A DNA stretch of 56,705 nucleotides, from positions 49,833 through 106,537 of the forward strand of contig DLKL01000040.1 in assembly GCA_002476495.1 (NCBI GenBank). Direction: 5' to 3'. Below are positions 17,275 through 25,859 of the stretch, piece after piece. Below the pieces are notes generated by a model, which was not told where the DNA came from, did no database searches, and saw nothing but the letters and a program-made list of their open reading frames with translations. A program made the translations under genes and the position numbers. This DNA is from Lachnospiraceae bacterium UBA7589. Lineage in GTDB: Bacteria; Bacillota; Clostridia; Lachnospirales; Lachnospiraceae. Position 1 is the stretch's first letter, and every line of letters begins with the position of its first letter.

Positions 17275-19371
17275 CTATACAGAAAACAGTAATTCATCAT
17301 AACCCGGGTATGGCATCATGTCTGTAGGGATTAATTCCTCCAGACTATCTGCAATATGTCTGATGTCATCCATTTCAGTCAGGATTGTTCCGCTATAGTA
17401 TTTTGCAAGCTCAAGAGCATCTGTCATTGCTTCGGCAATCTTGGTGTCGGCAGCAAGAACCTCGGCCTTTGAAGCAATCTCCTCATAGCCTGTCTGAAGC
17501 TTATCCAGAAGCTTAAGCTCTGATGTACAGGAAAGACCGGCTACAGCTTTCTTTTTTTCTATACCTTCCACAAGCTCCATAGTGTATTTTTCTACTGATG
17601 GAAGGAAGTCCTTTTCAAGCATACTGTAAAGAGTTTTTGCCTCAATGTGAATAGTCTTGCTGTAATTCTCAAGAAGTATTTCATATCTTGAATAAATTTC
17701 ACTCTCTGTATAAATGTGATGCTTTGTAAATAATTTAATATTTTTATCAGCAATAAGTGCCGGAAGAGCTTCAGGGGTGGATTTAAGATTATATAATCCA
17801 CGCTTTTTTGCCTCCTCAATCCACTCATCTGTGTATCCGTTTCCGTTGAAGATAATCTTTTTATGGGCAAGAATTGTCTTCTTAACAAGCTCGTGGACTG
17901 CATCATTCATACTGTCTGCGGGAACATCCTTTAATTCCTCATAGAACTGGCGAAGAGCTTCAGCTACAGCAGTGTTAAGTATTGTGTTTGGTCCGGCTAC
18001 GGAAAGAGATGAGCCTAACATACGGAACTCAAACTTGTTGCCGGTAAATGCAAATGGTGATGTACGGTTTCTATCGGTATTATCCTTGAAGAAATGAGGT
18101 AATACAGCAGCACCGGTTTCCATCTGAACCTTTTGATGCTTCCCGAAGAAGGTATCATTCTCGATAGAATCGAGAACTGCTGAAAGCTCATCACCGAGGA
18201 AAATGGAAACTATCGCAGGGGGAGCTTCGTTTGCACCCAATCTGTGGTCGTTTCCTGCACTGGCAACGGACACTCTCATGAGATCGGCATATTCATCAAC
18301 AGCCTTGATTACAGCCAGAAGGAAGATTAAGAACTGGGTATTTTCAGCAGGTGTCTTGCCCGGATCAAGAAGGTTAATTCCTGTGTTGGTTGACATTGAC
18401 CAGTTGTTATGCTTACCTGAACCGTTGATTCCATCAAAAGGCTTCTCATGAAGGAGACATGCAAGATTGTGCTTGTCGGCAATTTTTTTCATGATTTCCA
18501 TTGTAAGCTGGTTATGATCTACAGCAACATTTGTTGTATCAAATACAGGAGCCAGCTCATGCTGTGCAGGAGCAACCTCGTTGTGTTTGGTTTTTGCAGG
18601 TATTCCCAGCTTCCAGAGCTCCTCATCCAGGTCATGCATATATGCAGACACACGAGGCTTTAATGCTCCGAAGTAGTGATCCTCCATTTCCTGACCCTTT
18701 GGAGGCATTGCTCCCAGAAGTGTTCTTCCGGTAAAAATCAAATCCTTACGTTTTTTATACAGATCCTTGTCTACGAGGAAATATTCCTGCTCAGGTCCTA
18801 CAGTCGTTGAAACACTGGTTACATCAGTATTTCCAAGAAGGTTAAGAATTCTGGTAGCTTCCTTACTGAGAGCCTCCATTGAGCGAAGAAGAGGAGTCTT
18901 CTTATCAAGGGCTTCACCGCTATATGAACAGAAAGCAGTAGGTATGTAAAGTGTTCCGTCTTTAATAAATGCCGGAGATGTAGGATCCCAGGCTGTATAT
19001 CCTCTTGCTTCAAAGGTTGCCCTAAGTCCCCCTGAAGGGAAGCTTGAGGCATCCGGCTCGCCTTTTACCAGCTCTTTACCGGAGAAGTCCATTGCAATTT
19101 CGCCTTCACTTATCGGTGTGATAAAGCTGTCATGCTTCTCGGCAGTAAGACCTGTCATAGGCTGGAACCAGTGGGTAAAATGTGTTGCACCATGCTCCAG
19201 TGCCCATTCCTTCATAGCTGTTGCCACGGCATTTGCAACATCAAGCTCCAGGTGAGTATTATTTTCTATTGTCTTTCGAAGAGCCTTATAAATATCCTTT
19301 GGCAGCTTCTCACGCATTACCTTGTTATTAAAAACCAGGCTTCCATAGAGTTCGGGAATTTTCTTTTCCAT
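17275..19371 (-). CDS. glnN: Type III glutamine synthetase (GlnN)
   Basis: GSIII condenses ammonium and glutamate to glutamine with ATP. The 698-residue length and motifs (HWFQPMTGLTAEKHDSF, GEPDASSFPSGGLRATFEARGY, GPEQEYFLVD, KHNEVAPAQHELAP, GINGSGKHNNWSMSTNTG, the RNRTSPFAFTGNKFEFR segment) identify the large hexameric-type GSIII rather than GSI. AAAGGAG 9 nt upstream fixes the start at 19371; the 9-codon longer frame has no good ribosome site. It is the first gene of glnN-purF and is transcribed divergently from the pyrG operon, which contains a second, type I glutamine synthetase. Its promoter and leader hairpin are clear (19440-19511). Confidence 0.96.
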   Translation of the reverse strand: MEKKIPELYGSLVFNNKVMREKLPKDIYKALRKTIENNTHLELDVANAVATAMKEWALEHGATHFTHWFQPMTGLTAEKHDSFITPISEGEIAMDFSGKELVKGEPDASSFPSGGLRATFEARGYTAWDPTSPAFIKDGTLYIPTAFCSYSGEALDKKTPLLRSMEALSKEATRILNLLGNTDVTSVSTTVGPEQEYFLVDKDLYKKRKDLIFTGRTLLGAMPPKGQEMEDHYFGALKPRVSAYMHDLDEELWKLGIPAKTKHNEVAPAQHELAPVFDTTNVAVDHNQLTMEIMKKIADKHNLACLLHEKPFDGINGSGKHNNWSMSTNTGINLLDPGKTPAENTQFLIFLLAVIKAVDEYADLMRVSVASAGNDHRLGANEAPPAIVSIFLGDELSAVLDSIENDTFFGKHQKVQMETGAAVLPHFFKDNTDRNRTSPFAFTGNKFEFRMLGSSLSVAGPNTILNTAVAEALRQFYEELKDVPADSMNDAVHELVKKTILAHKKIIFNGNGYTDEWIEEAKKRGLYNLKSTPEALPALIADKNIKLFTKHHIYTESEIYSRYEILLENYSKTIHIEAKTLYSMLEKDFLPSVEKYTMELVEGIEKKKAVAGLSCTSELKLLDKLQTGYEEIASKAEVLAADTKIAEAMTDALELAKYYSGTILTEMDDIRHIADSLEELIPTDMMPYPGYDELLFSV

Positions 19372-19439
19372 AATATTTCTCCTTTCTGATATAAACATGT
19401 TATTTTATTATTTCAAGTAAAAACCTATAAAGCAAAATA

Positions 19440-19467
19440 GGCGCCTTGGATTATCTCCAAGACGCCC
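19440..19467 (-). promoter_or_regulatory. glnN leader hairpin (CAARGGCGY element)
   Basis: On the minus strand GGCGTCTTGGA (19466-19456) pairs with TCCAAGGCGCC (19450-19440), 11 bp with one G-U and a GATAA loop, followed by TATTTTGCTTT. The 5' arm is preceded by GGCAAG, giving GGCAAGGGCGTC, nearly identical to GGCAAAGGCGTC in the pyrG leader. The base of the stem is only about 9 nt from the predicted transcription start. It could act as an attenuator or a 5'-end stabiliser. Confidence 0.75.
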
Positions 19468-19482
19468 TTGCCTTTGTTTGGC

Positions 19483-19511
19483 ATTGTATTACTAAAGCCT
19501 TGTATTGTCAA
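19483..19511 (-). promoter_or_regulatory. glnN-purF promoter
   Basis: On the minus strand TTGACA (19511-19506) and TACAAT (19488-19483) are separated by exactly 17 bp, a near-consensus sigma-A promoter. Start of transcription is predicted near 19476. Confidence 0.85.
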
Positions 19512-19557
19512 TACCTAATTAAAATTTTTTTTTGAAAAACTTTTTCAACAAAAAAGC

Positions 19558-19586
19558 TTTACAAAGTCATACATTTGATATAGAAT
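19558..19586 (+). promoter_or_regulatory. pyrG operon promoter
   Basis: TTTACA (19558-19563) and TAGAAT (19581-19586) are 17 bp apart. Start of transcription is predicted near 19593. It is the only obvious promoter I see for the long pyrG-to-purA gene string. Confidence 0.75.
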
Positions 19587-19616
19587 AATTTGAGTAAAAT
19601 TTATAGTTTGATTGGC

Positions 19617-19662
19617 AAAGGCGTCAAATGACCTGTTATCAGGGTTATTTGACGCCTTTTTT
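19617..19662 (+). terminator. pyrG leader attenuator (intrinsic terminator, CAARGGCGY element)
   Basis: AAAGGCGTCAAAT (from 19617) pairs with ATTTGACGCCTTT, with an inner CCTG-TTAT-CAGG stem, and runs into TTTTTT ending at 19662. It lies between the promoter and the pyrG ribosome binding site, so it must be read through for expression. No alternative antiterminator stem is evident in the roughly 25 nt before it. Confidence 0.88.
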
Positions 19663-19692
19663 AATTTTGAAAATAAAGGAGGCAGCATACAA

Positions 19693-21291
19693 ATGAAATA
19701 TGTTTTTGTTACTGGAGGTGTTGTATCGGGGCTTGGAAAAGGAATTACGGCTGCATCTCTTGGAAGGCTTTTAAAGGCCAGAGGCTACTGTGTGACTATG
19801 CAGAAGTTTGATCCTTATATAAATGTAGATCCGGGAACAATGAATCCTATCCAGCACGGAGAGGTATTTGTTACAGATGATGGAACAGAAACAGATCTGG
19901 ATCTGGGACATTACGAAAGATTTATAGATGAAAGCCTTGATAAAAATTCTAATGTTACAACAGGAAAAATATACTGGTCAGTATTAAATAAGGAAAGACA
20001 TGGTGATTATGGTGGAGGAACAGTACAGGTAATTCCTCATATTACCAATGAAATAAAGGACAGATTTCAGAAGGAACGCCTTCATAATGGTAAAGAAATA
20101 GCCATTATTGAGGTAGGAGGAACGGTGGGGGATATTGAAAGCCAGCCGTTTCTTGAGGCCATAAGGCAGTTTCAGGCCGAGGTGGGAAGAGAAAATGCCA
20201 TAATAATACTGGTTTCTCTTATTCCTTATTTAAAAGCCTCCGGGGAAATGAAAACAAAGCCTACACAGATGAGTGTTAAAACTCTTCAGAGCATGGGAAT
20301 ATGGCCGGATATACTGGTGTGCAGGTCAGATTTTCCTATAGATGATGATATGAAGAAAAAACTGGCTTTGTTTTGTAATGTAAAGCAGGAACATGTTTTA
20401 CAGAATCTGGATGCAGATTCGTTGTATGAGGTTCCTATATTAATGGAAAAAGAAAATCTTGCGGGAGCAGTTTGTACCTGTCTTAAGCTTCCTTGTCCCG
20501 AACCGGACTTAAAGGATTGGAACGAAATGCTTATCAATATGAAGGAGGCATCAAAGGATGTTGAAATAGCCATTGTAGGTAAATATGTGGCATTGCATGA
20601 TGCATATCTGAGCGTGGTGGAGGCACTTAAGCATGGAGGAATTGCCAACAGGGTAAATGTAAAGCTTAGATGGATAGAGGCTGATGGTCTTACATCTGAA
20701 AATGTGGAAGAGCAGCTTCACGGAGCAGACGGCATATTGGTTCCCGGAGGCTTCGGAGTAAGAGGCACTGAAGGAAAGATAGAAGCAATACGGTATGCCA
20801 GAGAGAAGAAAATACCATTCCTGGGATTATGTCTTGGCATGCAGCTTGCTATTGTAGAATTTGCCCGGAATGTGATTGGCTTAAAGGATGCCAACAGCAG
20901 TGAGCTTAATCCGGATACAAAGTATCCTGTTATTGATTTACTGCCTGAGCAAAACGGAGTGGAAAATCTGGGAGGAACCTTAAGACTTGGGGCATACCCA
21001 TGTGAGCTTATGAAGGGCTCCCTTGCAGAAAAACTGTATAAAAAGTCAAAGATTTCAGAAAGACACAGACATAGATATGAGGTAAATAACAGTTACAGGG
21101 ATGAGCTTACCAAAAACGGCATGAGACTTTCGGGACTTTCACCCGATAAAAGGATAGTGGAAATGATTGAGCTTCCGGAACATCCGTTTTTTATTGCAAC
21201 CCAGGCACATCCGGAATTTAAATCCCGGCCCAATTTACCACATCCTTTGTTTAAAGGATTTATTGAAGCGGCAAGAGGAAAGGAGGAATAG
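19693..21291 (+). CDS. pyrG: CTP synthase PyrG
   Basis: CTP synthase aminates UTP to CTP using ATP and glutamine. The 532-residue protein starts MKYVFVTGGVVSGLGKG, the canonical N-terminus with the ATP loop, and has DPYINVDPGTMNPIQHGEVFVTDDG. The C-terminal class I glutamine amidotransferase domain has the oxyanion GGFGVRG, the nucleophile Cys in LGLCLGMQ and the catalytic His-x-Glu in QAHPEF. AAAGGAGG 9 nt upstream sets this start; the longer upstream frame runs through the leader terminator and is not real. It is the first gene of the glutamine operon and is 2 bp from gltB. Confidence 0.97.
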   Translation: MKYVFVTGGVVSGLGKGITAASLGRLLKARGYCVTMQKFDPYINVDPGTMNPIQHGEVFVTDDGTETDLDLGHYERFIDESLDKNSNVTTGKIYWSVLNKERHGDYGGGTVQVIPHITNEIKDRFQKERLHNGKEIAIIEVGGTVGDIESQPFLEAIRQFQAEVGRENAIIILVSLIPYLKASGEMKTKPTQMSVKTLQSMGIWPDILVCRSDFPIDDDMKKKLALFCNVKQEHVLQNLDADSLYEVPILMEKENLAGAVCTCLKLPCPEPDLKDWNEMLINMKEASKDVEIAIVGKYVALHDAYLSVVEALKHGGIANRVNVKLRWIEADGLTSENVEEQLHGADGILVPGGFGVRGTEGKIEAIRYAREKKIPFLGLCLGMQLAIVEFARNVIGLKDANSSELNPDTKYPVIDLLPEQNGVENLGGTLRLGAYPCELMKGSLAEKLYKKSKISERHRHRYEVNNSYRDELTKNGMRLSGLSPDKRIVEMIELPEHPFFIATQAHPEFKSRPNLPHPLFKGFIEAARGKEE

Positions 21292-21293
21292 AT

Positions 21294-24200
21294 ATGGAGC
21301 AGAAAATTACTCAAAAGGGCTTATACAGACCGGAATTTGAACATGATAATTGTGGAATAGGTGCTGTAGTTGATATAAAAGGAAAGAAAAGCCATAAAAT
21401 AGTTGCGGATGCATTAAGCATTGTTGAAAATCTTGAACACAGGGCGGGAAAGGACGCCGAAGGAAAAACCGGTGACGGTGTAGGAATTCTGACACAGATA
21501 TCCCACAAGTTCTTTTCAAGAGTATGTAAAGAGCTGGGCATAAGCATAGGAGAGGAAAGGGAATACGGAGTTGGTATGTTCTTCTTTCCGCAGAATGAGT
21601 TAAAGAGAAGTCAGGCTATGAAGATGTTTGAAATCATAGTTGAAAAGGAGGAAATGGAATTCCTGGGATGGAGAAAGGTACCTACCAATCCTGAGGTTCT
21701 CGGCGAGAAGGCTCTTTCATGTATGCCGGCTATATTTCAGGGCTTTGTAAAAAAACCCGAGAATGTGAACAAGGGTATTGATTTCGACAGGAAGCTGTAT
21801 ATTGTAAGAAGAGTATTTGAACAAAGCAACAGCTATACATATGTTCCATCCCTTTCTTCAAGGACAATAGTTTATAAGGGAATGTTCCTTGTAGGACAGC
21901 TTAGAACCTTTTTCCTTGATTTACAGCAGGAGGATTATGAATCTGCTATAGCCACAGTACACTCCCGTTTCTCCACAAATACCAACCCAAGCTGGGAAAG
22001 AGCACATCCAAACAGACTTATAGTTCACAACGGTGAGATTAATACCATTAAAGGAAATGCAGACAAAATGCTTGCCAGGGAAGAAACAATGGTATCAAGT
22101 AAGCTATCGGATGATGATTTTACAAAGGTTCTTCCGGTTGTGAATACAGAGGGCTCAGATTCTTCAATGCTGGATAATACCCTGGAATTTCTTGTAATGA
22201 GTGGAATGGAGCTGCCCCTTGCAGCTATGATTATGATTCCTGAACCATGGAGCCATAACGATACCATTTCCCAGGAGGTAAGAGACTTTTATCAATATTA
22301 TGCAACTATGATGGAGCCATGGGACGGCCCCGCATCCATACTTTTCTCTGACGGAGATGTATTAGGTGCAATTCTTGACAGAAACGGATTAAGACCGTCA
22401 AGATACTATATTATGGATGACAATCGTCTGATTCTTGCATCTGAGGTGGGTGTTCTTGATTTGGATGAGGCTCATATAGTGTGTAAGGAACGTCTTCATC
22501 CCGGTAAAATGCTTCTGGTTGATACAGTGGCTGGAAAGGTCAGAAATGATGAGGAGCTGAAGGAGGAATTTGCCCACAAGGAGCCATACGGAGAATGGCT
22601 TGATAACAATCTGCTTTCTCTGTCGGACCTTAAGATTCCTAATGAAAAAATAGTAAGCTATAGTGATGAAGAAAGGTCGAGGCTGCAAAAGGCCTTCGGT
22701 TATACCTATGAGGAGTATAGAAACAGCATTTATTCCATGGCATTAAACGGGACAGAACAGATAGGGGCAATGGGAATTGATACACCGATAGCCGTATTGT
22801 CAAAGGAATACCAGCCTTTGTTCTACTATTTTAAACAGTTGTTTGCCCAGGTTACCAATCCTCCTATAGATGCAGTAAGAGAGAAAATTGTTACCTCTAC
22901 AACTGTATATGTGGGAAAAAACGGTAATTTGCTGGAGGAACAGCCTGAAAACTGCCAGGTATTAAAAATACAGAATCCTATCCTGACAGATCTGGATATG
23001 CTTAAAATATGCTCCATGAATAAGCATGATTTTAAGGTTGCAAAAATACCTATTATATTTTATAAAAGTACGCCTATTGACCGTGTTCTTGACCACTTGT
23101 TTGTACAGGTTGACAAGGCATACAAGGAGGGTGCGACCATTCTGGTTCTCTCTGACCGGGGTGTGGATGAAAACCATGTGGCATTGCCTTCACTGCTGGC
23201 AGTGGCAGCAGTTCATAAGCACCTTGTACAGACAAAAAAGTGCACAGGAATGTCACTTATTCTTGAATCTGCCGAACCAAGAGAGGTACATCATTTTGCT
23301 ACCCTTTTAGGCTATGGTGCCAGTGCTGTAAATCCTTATCTTGCCCATGCAACCATAGGCCAGCTTATAGATGAAGGCTTATTGAACAAAGACTATTATG
23401 CTGCAGTTTCTGATTATGATCATGCTATTTTACAGGGAATTGTAAAGATTGCATCAAAGATGGGTATATCTACAATCCAATCCTATCAGGGCAGTAAGAT
23501 ATTTGAGGCAATAGGTATATCCAGGGAGGTTACCGATAAGTATTTCTCAGGTACAACAAGCCGTATAGGAGGAATTACATTGGAGGATATAGCAAGGGCA
23601 GCGGATGAGCAGCATTCTAAAGCATTTGATCCTTTGGGACTTACCAATGACCTTACATTTATTTCCCTGGGGCGTCATAAAATGAGAAGCCAGGGAGAGG
23701 AACACAGATACAATCCAAAAACCATACATATGCTCCAGCTGGCTACAAGAGAGGGAGATTATGACAAATTTGTGGAATACACCAATATGATAGATGAAGA
23801 ACAAAGCGGATATTTGAGAAGTCTTATGGACTTTAATTATCCGGAAAAGGGAGTGGATATAGAAGAGGTTGAGCCTGAAGAGGAGATTGTAAAAAGATTT
23901 AAAACAGGTGCAATGTCCTATGGTTCTATATCTGAGGAGGCTCATGAAGCTCTTGCTATTGCAATGAATCACCTTAAAGGTAAATCTAACAGTGGTGAAG
24001 GCGGCGAAAGTGATGAGAGACTGTTGACTGCAGGAACAAAGGATGACAGAAGCTCTGCAATCAAGCAGGTGGCAAGCGGAAGATTCGGTGTTACCAGCAG
24101 ATATCTTGTAAGTGCCAAGGAAATACAGATTAAAATGGCTCAGGGAGCAAAACCGGGTGAAGGTGGTCACCTGCCAGCCAAAAAGGTATATCCATGGATA

Positions 24201-25847
24201 GCAAAAACAAGACATTCTACACCGGGAGTAAGCCTTATTTCGCCACCACCTCATCATGATATATATTCAATCGAGGATCTGGCACAGCTTATATATGATT
24301 TGAAGAATGCAAATAAGAACGCAAGAATTTCAGTAAAGCTTGTATCTGAGGCCGGAGTAGGTACTGTTGCGGCGGGCGTTGCAAAGGCAGGAGCCAGTGT
24401 AATACTTATTTCGGGATATGATGGAGGAACAGGAGCTGCACCAATAAGCTCTATTCACAATGCCGGACTCCCATGGGAGCTTGGGCTTGCTGAAGCACAT
24501 CAGACACTTATAGCAAACGGATTAAGAAACAGGGTAATGATTGAAACAGACGGAAAGCTCATGAGTGGAAGAGATGTGGCGATTGCAGCTATTCTCGGTG
24601 CTGAGGAATTCGGATTTGCAACTGCACCTCTTGTAACCTTAGGCTGTGTAATGATGAGGGTATGTAACCTTGATACCTGTCCTATGGGAATTGCAACCCA
24701 GAATCCTGAGCTTAGAAAACGTTTTATAGGTAAGCCCGAATATGTTGAAAATTTTATGCTCTTTATTGCAAGACAATTGAGAGAGTATATGGCAAAGCTT
24801 GGCGTCAGAACAATAGACGAGCTGGTGGGAAGAACAGATTTACTTAAGAAGAAGGACGGACTTACAGGAAATGCAGCCAAAATTGATCTTACCGGAATTA
24901 TTCCTGACGACGGTGTTAAGCATTGTGAAAACATTGTATATGATCCGAAATGTGCATATGATTTTAAGCTTGACTTGGTTAAGGATGAGAAATTGCTTCT
25001 TAGTACTAAGGATATGGCAGAGGCTGTTAAAAAGGGAACAAAAAAGACCTTTAATGTACAGCTTTCCAATATAGACAGAACCTTTGGAACACTTACGGGA
25101 GCAGAGATAACAAGAAGGCATCCGGATGGACTTCCAGAGGATACAATAACAATTAATTGTAAGGGCGCAGGGGGTCAGAGCTTTGGTGCATTTATTCCTA
25201 AGGGACTTACACTTAACCTTTGCGGTGACTGCAATGATTATCTTGGAAAGGGTCTTTCCGGTGGAAAAATATATGTATCTGCACCCGAAAATGCCCTGTA
25301 TGAGCCGGAAGATAATATATTGGTAGGTAATGTTGCCTTATACGGAGCAACCTCAGGAGAGGTATACCTGGCAGGTATGGCCGGCGAAAGATTCTGTGTC
25401 AGAAATTCGGGAGCAACAGCAGTTGTAGAAGGTGTAGGTGAGCATGGCTGTGAATATATGACAGGAGGAAAGGTTGTCGTTCTTGGACCTACTGGCAAAA
25501 ATTTTGCAGCAGGCATGAGTGGAGGAATTGCATATGTACTTGACGATAAGAATCACCTCTACAAGAACCTTAATAAGGAGCTGGTTCTTCTGGAGAAGAT
25601 AGACAATAAGTTTGAGCAGGAGGAATTGAAGGAAATAATCAAAAAACATATTGCTTATACCGGTTCAAAAAAGGGACGTGAGATTATAGACAATTTTGAA
25701 GAGTATCTTCCGAAATTCAAAAAGATTATACCTGCAGATTATAAAGAGCTTATGATTGCATCTGCTACCTTTGAGGAGCAGGGGCTGAGCAGGGAAAATG
25801 CCCAGATTGAAGCATTTTATGCCTGCGTTGGAAATAAGAAAGCATAG
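21294..25847 (+). CDS. gltB: Glutamate synthase (NADPH) large subunit
   Basis: The alpha subunit of GOGAT transfers the amide of glutamine to 2-oxoglutarate, giving two glutamates. The 1517-residue protein has the full family architecture: a short propeptide before the catalytic Cys20 (DNCGIG), the class II glutaminase domain (about 20-420), a central domain, the FMN-binding synthase domain (about 860-1210; AYG-type GAMSYGSISEEAHEALA and SGYDGGTGA) with the 3Fe-4S Cys cluster CNLDTCPMGIA, and the C-terminal beta-helix domain with G-x-x-G-rich repeats (about 1260-1470). AGGAGG is 7 nt upstream. Translational coupling with pyrG is likely. Confidence 0.97.
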   Translation: MEQKITQKGLYRPEFEHDNCGIGAVVDIKGKKSHKIVADALSIVENLEHRAGKDAEGKTGDGVGILTQISHKFFSRVCKELGISIGEEREYGVGMFFFPQNELKRSQAMKMFEIIVEKEEMEFLGWRKVPTNPEVLGEKALSCMPAIFQGFVKKPENVNKGIDFDRKLYIVRRVFEQSNSYTYVPSLSSRTIVYKGMFLVGQLRTFFLDLQQEDYESAIATVHSRFSTNTNPSWERAHPNRLIVHNGEINTIKGNADKMLAREETMVSSKLSDDDFTKVLPVVNTEGSDSSMLDNTLEFLVMSGMELPLAAMIMIPEPWSHNDTISQEVRDFYQYYATMMEPWDGPASILFSDGDVLGAILDRNGLRPSRYYIMDDNRLILASEVGVLDLDEAHIVCKERLHPGKMLLVDTVAGKVRNDEELKEEFAHKEPYGEWLDNNLLSLSDLKIPNEKIVSYSDEERSRLQKAFGYTYEEYRNSIYSMALNGTEQIGAMGIDTPIAVLSKEYQPLFYYFKQLFAQVTNPPIDAVREKIVTSTTVYVGKNGNLLEEQPENCQVLKIQNPILTDLDMLKICSMNKHDFKVAKIPIIFYKSTPIDRVLDHLFVQVDKAYKEGATILVLSDRGVDENHVALPSLLAVAAVHKHLVQTKKCTGMSLILESAEPREVHHFATLLGYGASAVNPYLAHATIGQLIDEGLLNKDYYAAVSDYDHAILQGIVKIASKMGISTIQSYQGSKIFEAIGISREVTDKYFSGTTSRIGGITLEDIARAADEQHSKAFDPLGLTNDLTFISLGRHKMRSQGEEHRYNPKTIHMLQLATREGDYDKFVEYTNMIDEEQSGYLRSLMDFNYPEKGVDIEEVEPEEEIVKRFKTGAMSYGSISEEAHEALAIAMNHLKGKSNSGEGGESDERLLTAGTKDDRSSAIKQVASGRFGVTSRYLVSAKEIQIKMAQGAKPGEGGHLPAKKVYPWIAKTRHSTPGVSLISPPPHHDIYSIEDLAQLIYDLKNANKNARISVKLVSEAGVGTVAAGVAKAGASVILISGYDGGTGAAPISSIHNAGLPWELGLAEAHQTLIANGLRNRVMIETDGKLMSGRDVAIAAILGAEEFGFATAPLVTLGCVMMRVCNLDTCPMGIATQNPELRKRFIGKPEYVENFMLFIARQLREYMAKLGVRTIDELVGRTDLLKKKDGLTGNAAKIDLTGIIPDDGVKHCENIVYDPKCAYDFKLDLVKDEKLLLSTKDMAEAVKKGTKKTFNVQLSNIDRTFGTLTGAEITRRHPDGLPEDTITINCKGAGGQSFGAFIPKGLTLNLCGDCNDYLGKGLSGGKIYVSAPENALYEPEDNILVGNVALYGATSGEVYLAGMAGERFCVRNSGATAVVEGVGEHGCEYMTGGKVVVLGPTGKNFAAGMSGGIAYVLDDKNHLYKNLNKELVLLEKIDNKFEQEELKEIIKKHIAYTGSKKGREIIDNFEEYLPKFKKIIPADYKELMIASATFEEQGLSRENAQIEAFYACVGNKKA

Positions 25848-25859
25848 GAGGGAGTTTTT

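Noticed and set aside
19612..19692. Longer N-terminus of PyrG starting inside the leader
   Set aside because: The extension would translate through the intrinsic terminator and lacks a ribosome binding site; the universal N-terminus MKYVFVTGG starts at 19693 behind AAAGGAGG.
24500..25069. Long antisense ORF (189 codons) within gltB, and similar ones inside the M18 peptidase, argD and gltB
   Set aside because: They lie fully inside strongly conserved genes on the other strand, lack ribosome binding sites and have Ser/Leu-rich shadow composition.
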